From NCBI GenBank assembly GCA_964614415.1, contig CAZTLE010000129.1, positions 1 to 11,778 on the forward strand: a stretch of DNA of 11,778 bases. Direction: 5' to 3'. The position numbers and the translations under genes are program-made. The notes beneath the pieces were generated by a model. It searched no databases. It was given only the letters and a program-made list of their open reading frames with translations, and was not told the DNA's origin. Origin of the DNA: CAZTLE01 sp964614415 (GTDB lineage: Bacteria > Bacteroidota > Bacteroidia > Flavobacteriales > Flavobacteriaceae). Positions 1-5,241 of the stretch are shown here, one piece after another; within the stretch, counting starts at the first letter, position 1, and every line of letters begins with the position of its first letter.

Positions 1-43
1 TGAGAAAGAGGTCATGGATCATATTGATGGGGTTATGTAGTGG
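1..43 (-). pseudogene. Hydroxylase C-terminal tail remnant, copy A (partial)
   Basis: Read on the minus strand from a TAA at 44-46, this short open stretch gives PLHNPINMIHDLFL and then leaves the window. The core PIN[ML]I matches the two other tail remnants at 973-1056 and 1195-1288. Those two continue into GFSSLS[KR]WK, the C-terminus of the full hydroxylase gene at 1440-2252. It is too short to be a gene on its own. I read it as a third copy of the same tail, attached to the repeat cassette that follows. The identification rests on the other two copies, since the diagnostic end lies outside the window. Confidence 0.4.
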
Positions 44-249
44 TTAGTATTGAGTAGTGAGAAGGCTGGAAGCTGGAAGTACGAAGCTGGAAGTACGAAG
101 CCGGAAGTACGAAGCCGGAAGCAGTCTGAGTGTTCCGAAGCCCTGACGAACGACCGCGTATCGAAGACTGTATAAGGAAATCTCCGATTCAACGATTCAA
201 CGGTTAAACGGTTAAACGGTTAAACGATTAAACGATTAAACGATTAAAC
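44..249. repeat. Compound intergenic repeat cassette A
   Basis: The cassette contains a shared sequence around GTTAGTATTGAGTAGTGAG at about 44-62. This is followed by a 14-bp iterated unit (GAAGCTGGAAGTAC and its GAAGCCGG variant, nearly four copies, 69-121). After a less repetitive stretch come eight 8-bp units at 186-249: two GATTCAAC, three GGTTAAAC and three GATTAAAC. The same modules occur in the same order in cassettes B and C. It fills the space downstream of the RDD gene's stop codon. No gene, hairpin terminator or promoter is evident in it. Confidence 0.85.
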
Positions 250-267
250 AAATCAACGATTTAACCA

Positions 268-858
268 TCACTTCACTGATGAATCCCTGATCACCTTTGT
301 TTTGGAAAGAGCGTCATGCAACCCGTGCGTCATGAACAAATAAGTTATTGCGTCAAACGGCACAAACCTAATGAAGGTACGAACCACGATCTCACCCTGT
401 CCGGGCCTATCACCATTGAGTTTTACAACTCTTGTCCTGGTTAGAATTTTTCCAAGGGTCTTCTGAAATAGTAACTCCATGATCGCGTAGTAAGCGAACC
501 AGGAACCCAGCATCAAAATCGTAAAGACGACTGGATGCTCCACGAATGGTAGAATAATTGCTGCCACAAAAATGGTACCCCAAACAACAATGTAAGCTGC
601 AAAAATATCAACAATACAGTTTACGAATCTAAGCCCAAGAGGAGCGAGCCCTTCATCAACTTCCTCTTGTTTTTCTCTTTCGATGGTTGCGGTTTCACGA
701 ATCTCATCAAAGGTTGAGGAATCAATATTTCTTTTCTCAATCTCAGCTTCAGCTGCCTCAATTGCCAGAGGTTGGTACTTATCCCTTTCTGAAGTGACTA
801 TTTTAATGAGTTGTTCGTCACTCCTTTCCGACATGACTTTAGAGAACTCGTTTTCCAT
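268..858 (-). CDS. RDD family membrane protein
   Basis: The 196-residue protein has a soluble N-terminal stretch (about 1-70) rich in charged residues, with an LIKIVTSERDKYQPLAIEAA motif of the kind often seen in front of flavobacterial RDD domains. An RDD domain follows. LGLRFVNCIVDIF (about 75-87) supplies the conserved R77 and D84. Two strong hydrophobic segments lie at about 80-103 and 108-130, then the TLGKILTRTRVV motif (134-145). A weaker hydrophobic segment lies near 160-178, and there is a late Asp in HGLHDALSKT. RDD proteins are inner-membrane proteins of mostly unknown role, some linked to ion transport, so no substrate can be given. The gene stands alone between repeat cassettes. 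No exact TAnnTTTG box was found upstream and no strong ribosome binding site is seen. Confidence 0.85.
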   Translation of the reverse strand: MENEFSKVMSERSDEQLIKIVTSERDKYQPLAIEAAEAEIEKRNIDSSTFDEIRETATIEREKQEEVDEGLAPLGLRFVNCIVDIFAAYIVVWGTIFVAAIILPFVEHPVVFTILMLGSWFAYYAIMELLFQKTLGKILTRTRVVKLNGDRPGQGEIVVRTFIRFVPFDAITYLFMTHGLHDALSKTKVIRDSSVK

Positions 859-972
859 ACGTTGACATCCTGATTGTTGCGCAAATTACCAGAAAAATTA
901 ATTAATTCCGACTGTGGTTTAAAACGATTTTCAGAAATAATAATAATAATAAAGAATAGTAATAGTAAATTA
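859..972. other. Intergenic upstream of the RDD gene
   Basis: This AT-rich spacer lies between the RDD start codon and the tail remnant. It contains a short (AAT)n run near 935-951. It should hold the RDD promoter on the minus strand, but the closest match (GTAATTTG, complement of 882-889) has the wrong spacing for TAnnTTTG. No promoter is called. Confidence 0.5.
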
Positions 973-1056
973 CTACTTCCACTTCGAGAGCGAACTGAAA
1001 CCGTGCTTGCCATCGAAAAGGAGGTGATGGATCAAATTGATAGGGGTATACAGTGA
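973..1056 (-). pseudogene. Hydroxylase C-terminal tail remnant, copy B
   Basis: On the minus strand an uninterrupted 27-codon stretch runs from just after a TAA (1057-1059) to a TAG at 973-975. It reads SLYT, then PINLIHHLLFDGKHGFSS, then LSKWK. The last nine residues, GFSSLSKWK, are identical to those near the end of the hydroxylase encoded at 1440-2252 (GFSSLSKWKVVK). The IN-to-GF spacing is 11 residues here and 10 in the gene, so the similarity appears to extend over the whole stretch. No start codon or upstream domain is present. It is best read as the 3' remnant of a deleted paralogue or as a coding tail carried by the repeat cassette. Confidence 0.55.
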
Positions 1057-1183
1057 TTAGTATTGAGTAGTGAGAAGGCTTGAAGCTGGAAGCTCGAAGT
1101 ACGAAGCTGGAAGTACGAAGACTGACTACCCGAAGAGATTTCCGATTAAACGGTTAAACGGTTAAACGGTTAAACGGTTAAAC
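1057..1183. repeat. Compound intergenic repeat cassette B
   Basis: The module order is the same as in cassette A. ATTAGTATTGAGTAGTGAG lies at about 1057-1075. Degenerate 14-bp units based on GAAGCTGGAAGTAC follow at 1082-1120, then GACTGACTACCCGAAGAGAT. One GATTAAAC and four GGTTAAAC octamers occupy 1144-1183. It is shorter than cassette A (five octamers against eight). It is followed by AATCAACTTTTCATTTCACC, which is identical to the sequence at the 3' end of the hydroxylase gene. Confidence 0.85.
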
Positions 1184-1194
1184 GAATCAACTTT

Positions 1195-1288
1195 TCATTT
1201 CACCACCTTCCACCTGGACAGCGAACTAAATCCCGGAATACTCCTCGAAAAGGAGGCCACGGATCATATTGATAGGGTTATGTACTGG
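1195..1288 (-). pseudogene. Hydroxylase C-terminal tail remnant, copy C (frameshifted)
   Basis: The minus strand carries HNPINMIRGLLFEE in one frame. After a shift, SIPGFSSLSRWKVVK follows in another frame and ends at the stop at 1195-1197. The last 15 codons align without gaps to the last 15 codons of the hydroxylase gene. I count six base differences, five of them synonymous and one giving Lys to Arg. The sequence after the stop is also identical to that after the hydroxylase stop. Copies B and C lie about 232 bp apart, and copy C lies 245 bp from the gene's own end. No start, domain or ribosome binding site is present, so this is a remnant and not a gene. Confidence 0.6.
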
Positions 1289-1428
1289 TCAGTATTGAGT
1301 GGTGAGATGTGAGTAGTGAGAAGGCTGGAAGCGGGAAGCTGGAAGCTCGAAGTACGAAGCTGGAAGTGCGAAGACTGACTACCCGGAGAGATTTCCGATT
1401 AAACGGTTAAACGGTTAAACGGTCAAAC
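1289..1428. repeat. Compound intergenic repeat cassette C
   Basis: This is the third copy of the cassette. It has AGTATTGAGTGGTGAGATG with a partial internal duplication of the TGAG(T)AGTGAG motif at about 1290-1320. Degenerate 14-bp units lie at 1326-1373, then GACTGACTACCCGGAGAGAT. Four octamers (GATTAAAC, two GGTTAAAC, GGTCAAAC) occupy 1397-1428. It lies directly downstream of the hydroxylase stop codon. Together, 859-1439 hold no intact gene. Confidence 0.85.
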
Positions 1429-1439
1429 GAATCAACTTT

Positions 1440-2252
1440 TCATTTCACCACCTTCCACTTCGAGAGCGAACTGAATCCGGGAATGCTCGTCGACAAGATT
1501 CCGAAGAAATTGATAATGCCATAGATAAGCCAGGGTACGAGAGACGGCCGGGTGATATCAACGAAAAGGCAGTTCCGCTTTTTATCGGTTCGGTTGAACG
1601 ACTGATGCAATACGGTATCATCGAAAATAAACAACGGCCCGTCTGTTTTCCATACGTGACGATCTCCATTGACGTCAATATAGGCACCTTCACCAACCTC
1701 CTCATCAATATTGATCAGTACCCGTACTCCGGCGCGTAACCAACCGAAATGGGGACTCGTTTGCGCCTGCGCCCGGAAACTGGAAATCCCAATGGTAAGG
1801 ATGCGTTTGAACCTCTTGTGAAACAAATCACAGGGATAACCGGTTTGAACGTTCACCCCATACCATTTGTAGAACATCATGGATCTATCGGCCGTGGCGC
1901 CCAGTTCCTCCAGGGACTGTACGAGGTATTCTTTAGGAGATTCTTCAAGCAAGGTCCGGATCTCTTCCCGGTGCTTTTTTGGAAGCTGATCGAGGCGATA
2001 CACCTGCTTGTTGATAAAAGGCAGGCAAATAATATCGATAAGCAAATTGAAAGGGCTGAATATCCAGGCCAATGTTCCATTCACCAAAAAATACTGTGTG
2101 AATACGAACTTTATATTCGGATTCTTCTGCCGAAACACGTCATATAAGCCGGTAATAAGAAATAAGGCGGGCAGTGGCCAATAAAAATAGGCCACTATTC
2201 CGAGCGGAATTACCCGTTTTGCAATGCGCCGTATCAGTTTCCTGGTGGTCAT
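1440..2252 (-). CDS. Aspartyl/asparaginyl beta-hydroxylase-fold protein
   Basis: The 270-residue protein has hydrophobic N-terminal segments (about 11-40 and 60-80), suggesting membrane attachment. A C-terminal double-stranded beta-helix domain (about 160-238) follows, of the aspartyl/asparaginyl beta-hydroxylase (LpxO/AspH) family of Fe(II)/2-oxoglutarate oxygenases. Family marks are SPHFGW (166-171), GAYIDVNGDRHVWKTDGP, FDDTVLHQS (210-218, with the distal iron ligand H216) and the 2-oxoglutarate-contacting stretch VDITRP with R235. By eye, the position of the first iron-binding His (R-x-H in LpxO and AspH) is Leu179, so activity is uncertain. It is the last gene of a minus-strand run, 47 bp after the DUF2490 gene. 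Its final codons are repeated twice, and probably three times, in the downstream cassettes. The substrate cannot be told; lipid A or another lipid is possible by analogy only. Confidence 0.8.
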   Translation of the reverse strand: MTTRKLIRRIAKRVIPLGIVAYFYWPLPALFLITGLYDVFRQKNPNIKFVFTQYFLVNGTLAWIFSPFNLLIDIICLPFINKQVYRLDQLPKKHREEIRTLLEESPKEYLVQSLEELGATADRSMMFYKWYGVNVQTGYPCDLFHKRFKRILTIGISSFRAQAQTSPHFGWLRAGVRVLINIDEEVGEGAYIDVNGDRHVWKTDGPLFIFDDTVLHQSFNRTDKKRNCLFVDITRPSLVPWLIYGIINFFGILSTSIPGFSSLSKWKVVK

Positions 2253-2299
2253 GGTATTCCCGGTATAGGTACAACACGAACTTTACGAAAAAGGATATA

Positions 2300-2995
2300 C
2301 TAAATTACTAAAAACCAATTAATTATAATCCAAAATCGGTGATCAGAAGGATTGTTTATGAAATTACTCCATCGATAATCGAGTCCTCCTTCCAGTTTAT
2401 TGCTATCGGAGAATTGATATCCCAACAAGGGAACGCCCCGAATTTCAAGGTCGTAGGTCCCTCCCTGAAATGACTGCAGATATTCGTTATTCAGCTTGAA
2501 GTAAAATTCCGAGGGGTCTACGGAAGTACCATTTAGGGGAAACTGCAGAGTAGCCCGGTACCTGGCGCGCACATCGGTTGGTGCATTCGAAAAGAAGGTC
2601 TGATCTGATCTAAAACGATGTGCCATACGAAACCCGGAGTAGTCACGAACCAGTGTAAATTGCTGAATGCCCCGATGAATGAGTTCACTGTCCCGAATAC
2701 GAAGCAGATACCCCCAGGCCAGGGAATTGTTTACTCCTGTCTTCTGCGATGCCACCACCGAAATATCGGTCAGTACGTATTCATAGTCGCCATCCGACGC
2801 ACCATCGAAGATCCCTTCTTTCAGGAGTTGACGTGATTCAACCTTGAAGTTCAGTTTGAAATCATCAGACACCTTATAATTGACATTCACTGCCGGAAGT
2901 AGCCCAAACCGATAGGACGCCTGGCCCGGACAACTTAGCCCGGGAAGCACCAATAAAAGAAACAATCCGAAACGACTAATATTCAAAATGATCAA
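2300..2995 (-). CDS. DUF2490 family outer-membrane beta-barrel protein
   Basis: The 231-residue protein has an N-terminal signal sequence (hydrophobic about 8-22, possible cleavage after GQA near 26). The rest is a series of alternating amphipathic strands: VNVNYKVSDDFKLNFKVESR, WGYLLRIR, FRMAHRFRSDQTF, RYRATLQFPL, FYFKLNNEYLQSF, KLEGGLDYRW. It ends in a hydrophobic strand finishing FWIIINWFLVI, typical of outer-membrane barrels. The pattern of strands, RFRSDQ-like box and WSNF-like end fits DUF2490, a Bacteroidota barrel family of unknown role. Its start codon lies within the end of the upstream gene (20-bp overlap), which argues for co-transcription and possibly translational coupling. LSC at 20-22 resembles a weak lipobox, but a barrel is the better reading. 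Confidence 0.75.
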   Translation of the reverse strand: MIILNISRFGLFLLLVLPGLSCPGQASYRFGLLPAVNVNYKVSDDFKLNFKVESRQLLKEGIFDGASDGDYEYVLTDISVVASQKTGVNNSLAWGYLLRIRDSELIHRGIQQFTLVRDYSGFRMAHRFRSDQTFFSNAPTDVRARYRATLQFPLNGTSVDPSEFYFKLNNEYLQSFQGGTYDLEIRGVPLLGYQFSDSNKLEGGLDYRWSNFINNPSDHRFWIIINWFLVI

Positions 2996-3575
2996 TATTC
3001 TTAGAAACGATCACCGATTTCCTTACCATCTCCCCGGATGCAGTGAACAGATATTCGAGAGACTCCCACTTGCCTTTTGTTTTAGCGCGTACCACAATCT
3101 CATAATGGATAGAGGTAGTTTCGGTGGGGGCACCATTCAGAAGCGTTTTTCGTACCTCCTCATCGGGACCCGTGTATTGTAGCTGCACTTTTCGGATGCG
3201 TACCTTGTCGTGATTCTCATCAAAGAATTGGGAAATTCCGGGGTTGGTGATTTGCGGAATGTCATCAAATGGTATCTTAATTTCGACATCTTCCAGGACC
3301 CCGGTTTCGTCGAACTCAATACTGATCTTCTTTTTTCTGTACAGGGCTTTTGCCTCCACCGAGAATCCGTCCAGGCTCTCTTCGCGATACCATTTTACTT
3401 TTGAGGCAACGGGTAATGAATTCACATAATTGACGGCTTTCGCCGGAACAGCTTCAACATCAAGGCGATATTCACGTTCGTACTTATTCTGAGACACTGC
3501 CGTCATTCCAACGAAAAGTGTCAGTATGAAAATCAAAGTTGAGTACCTGGAATCCATATAAAACGAAACAGACAT
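2976..3575 (-). CDS. Secreted PepSY-like hypothetical protein
   Basis: The 199-residue protein has a signal peptide (hydrophobic about 12-26, likely cleavage after AVS near 28) and a mature part of about 170 residues. The segment VPAKAVNYVN...VKWYREES...FSVEAKALYRKKKISIEFDETGVLEDVEI (about 43-99) resembles the PepSY-like/DUF2874 pattern of small periplasmic proteins in Bacteroidota: a helix, then a sheet with an EFDETG-type turn. I assign this only by resemblance. No catalytic residues are recognisable. It heads a minus-strand run with the DUF2490 barrel and the hydroxylase. A second in-frame Met at residue 7 is an alternative start and would give a shorter signal peptide. No exact promoter box was found for this direction. 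Confidence 0.6.
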   Translation of the reverse strand: MSVSFYMDSRYSTLIFILTLFVGMTAVSQNKYEREYRLDVEAVPAKAVNYVNSLPVASKVKWYREESLDGFSVEAKALYRKKKISIEFDETGVLEDVEIKIPFDDIPQITNPGISQFFDENHDKVRIRKVQLQYTGPDEEVRKTLLNGAPTETTSIHYEIVVRAKTKGKWESLEYLFTASGEMVRKSVIVSKNIDHFEY

Positions 3576-3610
3576 ATAAATATACCAAAAACAAGCACCC
3601 TGAGTCGATA

Positions 3611-3642
3611 TTTGGAAATTAGACGGTATTTTTATATATTTG
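3611..3642 (+). promoter_or_regulatory. Bacteroidota-type promoter of the MarR-GNAT gene
   Basis: A -33 element TTTG (3611-3614) is followed, 20 bp later, by a perfect -7 box TATATTTG (3635-3642). This fits the Bacteroidota vegetative promoter consensus TTTG-N19to21-TAnnTTTG. The predicted transcription start is about 3647-3650, leaving a leader of only about 10-20 bases before the ATG. No Shine-Dalgarno sequence fits in that leader. Confidence 0.75.
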
Positions 3643-3643
3643 T

Positions 3644-3667
3644 ATAAGCACTTATATAAATGCTTAT
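3644..3667. promoter_or_regulatory. 24-bp near-perfect palindrome, probable MarR operator
   Basis: The sequence ATAAGCAC-TTATATAA-ATGCTTAT is an inverted repeat with 11 of 12 pairs matching; the only mismatch is position 8 against 17. It begins one base after the -7 box, covers the predicted transcription start and runs into the start codon. MarR-family dimers bind palindromes of this size and commonly repress their own genes. The position would block transcription of the downstream MarR-GNAT gene. Binding is inferred, not shown. Confidence 0.6.
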
Positions 3668-4613
3668 GGATAGTTTAAAATCGTTAGGAGAAATAGGTCT
3701 GGGGTCACGAATGAAACGCCTTAGTGAACATCTGATGCGCGAAATTCAGCAGTTCTATAAAGAGCAGCATATCGATTTTGACCCCTATCTCTTCCCTGCC
3801 TTTCACACCATTGGTCAGCTGGGCAATACCACCAACACCGAGTTGAACGAAGTGCTTCAGATGACACAACCTGCGGTGACCCAAACCATCAATAAGCTCA
3901 TTCAGAAAGAACTAATAAAACTGGAAACCGATTCCGGCGATAAGCGCCGGAAGATCATTGCACTTTCCGAGAAAGGTTCCCGGCTATTCCATCACTTAAG
4001 GCCTATATGGCGTATCCTGGACGACTGCGTAAAGCAGTACTCCACAACCGAGGCCAATACCCTAATAGAACAATTAACGCACTTTGAAGATGCACTAAAA
4101 GACGGAAGACTTATGAAGACAATTAAAGAAAGGATTGACAACGAACTCAAGGTCCACATTGTACCCTATCACGACGATTACAAGCAGTATTTCTACGATT
4201 TTAATATTGAATGGCTGGAGACCTATTTCTATGTGGAAGATTACGACCGGGAGGTGCTAAGCAAACCGGGAAAATATATCATTGAGCCCGGTGGTCATAT
4301 TTTCTTCGCCAAATATGGCGATGAGGTCATTGGGACCGTGGCCCTTATGAAATACGATGACAATGCCTACGAGCTTACCAAAATGGCTGTTTCCCCTTTA
4401 CATCGCGGTAAGAAGGCCGGGCAACTCCTCATGCAACACTGCATCGATTTCGGTTTGAAGCAACAGTTCGACCACCTCATGCTCTATTCAAATACAATTC
4501 TGGAAAACGCCATTCACATTTACCGCAAGTATGGCTTTGTAGAAGTACCTGTAGAGCCCGACAGCCCGTACGAGCGCAGTAATATCAAAATGATCCTGGA
4601 TCTAAGCAATTAG
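3660..4613 (+). CDS. MarR-type regulator fused to GNAT acetyltransferase
   Basis: The 317-residue protein has two domains. Residues about 15-155 form a MarR-type winged helix: TELNEVLQMTQPAVTQTINKL (60-80) is the helix-turn-helix and DSGDKRRKIIALSEKG (91-106) the wing. Residues about 165-315 form a GNAT N-acetyltransferase: a strand GDEVIGTVALMK, then motif A LTKMAVSPLHRGKKAGQLLM (239-258) with the acetyl-CoA phosphate-binding RGKKAG loop, and a motif B-like HIYRKYGFVEVP (286-297). Such fusions are known in many bacteria as combined regulator/acetyltransferases, usually of unknown substrate. The first ATG lies in the palindromic operator; a second Met at codon 3 is equally possible. The stop overlaps that of the convergent lipoprotein gene by 4 bp. 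Confidence 0.9.
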   Translation: MLMDSLKSLGEIGLGSRMKRLSEHLMREIQQFYKEQHIDFDPYLFPAFHTIGQLGNTTNTELNEVLQMTQPAVTQTINKLIQKELIKLETDSGDKRRKIIALSEKGSRLFHHLRPIWRILDDCVKQYSTTEANTLIEQLTHFEDALKDGRLMKTIKERIDNELKVHIVPYHDDYKQYFYDFNIEWLETYFYVEDYDREVLSKPGKYIIEPGGHIFFAKYGDEVIGTVALMKYDDNAYELTKMAVSPLHRGKKAGQLLMQHCIDFGLKQQFDHLMLYSNTILENAIHIYRKYGFVEVPVEPDSPYERSNIKMILDLSN

Positions 4614-5110
4614 TAGTGAAAGTTCCTGTCCGGGACCTGCACATCTTCGGTAACCAGGTAATCGGTGATGATCTTTTTCGTTCCAAACTGATTGTGTGAA
4701 AAGGACAGTTGCAACGTATCACCGGAAAGATAAAGTATCTTAAAAAACTTGTGATCTTCCTCTATGCCGAGGAGTTCGGGAATTTGCGGACTGGTTATCT
4801 TGATATAGGAATTGCCCTTTTCCGTTGTAGTGATTTCCCAGGCACCCACCAGCGACGGACCGCAGTTTCGAGCTTCCCCATTGTTATCCTGCACTGTTCC
4901 ATCAACCCCGAAGGTTTGCCTATAGTGTAGAAAGCAGTCCCCCATATTCATTCGGATTCCTCCGTTGAAACGCTTGGCCAGCATCCAGGTCTTGGTTGAA
5001 TCCCCGGCGATAAGTTGTGCCGCCCCGGGAGGTAGTGTATACGGTTCATTTCCTTCGGAACAAGAGGTAAACACGACGCCCACCAGCAAAGCAATCAAAG
5101 CCTGTTTCAT
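4610..5110 (-). CDS. Small lipoprotein, lipocalin-like fold suspected
   Basis: The 166-residue protein begins MKQALIALLVGVVFTSCSEG, a lipoprotein signal with the lipid-attached Cys at 17. The -3 residue is Phe, slightly off the classic lipobox. The mature part contains KTWMLAKR (40-47), VGAWEITTTEKGNSYIKI (88-105) and ILYLSGDTLQLSF (125-137). This W...strand...GDTL spacing is typical of the lipocalin-like lipoproteins abundant in Bacteroidota. C59 and C83 could form a disulfide. No ligand can be predicted. It stands alone on the minus strand, converges on the MarR-GNAT gene with a 4-bp stop overlap, and has a good -7 box upstream. The fold assignment is by resemblance only. Confidence 0.65.
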   Translation of the reverse strand: MKQALIALLVGVVFTSCSEGNEPYTLPPGAAQLIAGDSTKTWMLAKRFNGGIRMNMGDCFLHYRQTFGVDGTVQDNNGEARNCGPSLVGAWEITTTEKGNSYIKITSPQIPELLGIEEDHKFFKILYLSGDTLQLSFSHNQFGTKKIITDYLVTEDVQVPDRNFHY

Positions 5111-5130
5111 AGTATTCTTAGTAAGGTTGT

Positions 5131-5138
5131 CAAATATA
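5131..5138 (-). promoter_or_regulatory. -7 promoter box for the lipoprotein gene
   Basis: On the minus strand this reads TATATTTG, a perfect match to the Bacteroidota -7 consensus TAnnTTTG, 20 bp before the ATG of the lipoprotein gene. No TTTG is found at the expected -33 position, so only half of the promoter is supported. Confidence 0.45.
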
Positions 5139-5241
5139 CTCCCAAAAACCGTGCCCGTCGGTATGATCTCCGGGTGCCCGGCATTTTTTTATTTAGTATT
5201 TTTAGACTTCAAACAATTGCTATTCAGAAAATTCCCGGATC

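Noticed and set aside
60..250. Regularly repeated 8- and 14-bp units as a possible CRISPR array
   Set aside because: The units are contiguous, with no unique spacers, are far too short and lie beside no cas genes.
798..1013. Minus-strand reading frame of 71 residues overlapping the RDD start
   Set aside because: It covers the RDD gene start out of frame and the AT-rich spacer, with low-complexity translation (runs of Ile and Leu). Its first codons come from the tail remnant. No support as a gene.
874..1056. Plus-strand reading frame of 60 residues upstream of the RDD gene
   Set aside because: It reads through the AT-rich spacer and the antisense of the tail remnant, with no family resemblance.
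1445..1708. Minus-strand 87-residue frame inside the hydroxylase
   Set aside because: It is out of frame with a clearly conserved oxygenase domain and is a shadow of that gene.
5170..5190. GC-rich inverted repeat CCGGG-TG-CCCGG followed by seven T, resembling a terminator
   Set aside because: The stem is only 5 bp with a 2-base loop (or 4 bp with 4). It lies between divergent genes, where no plus-strand transcript needs ending.
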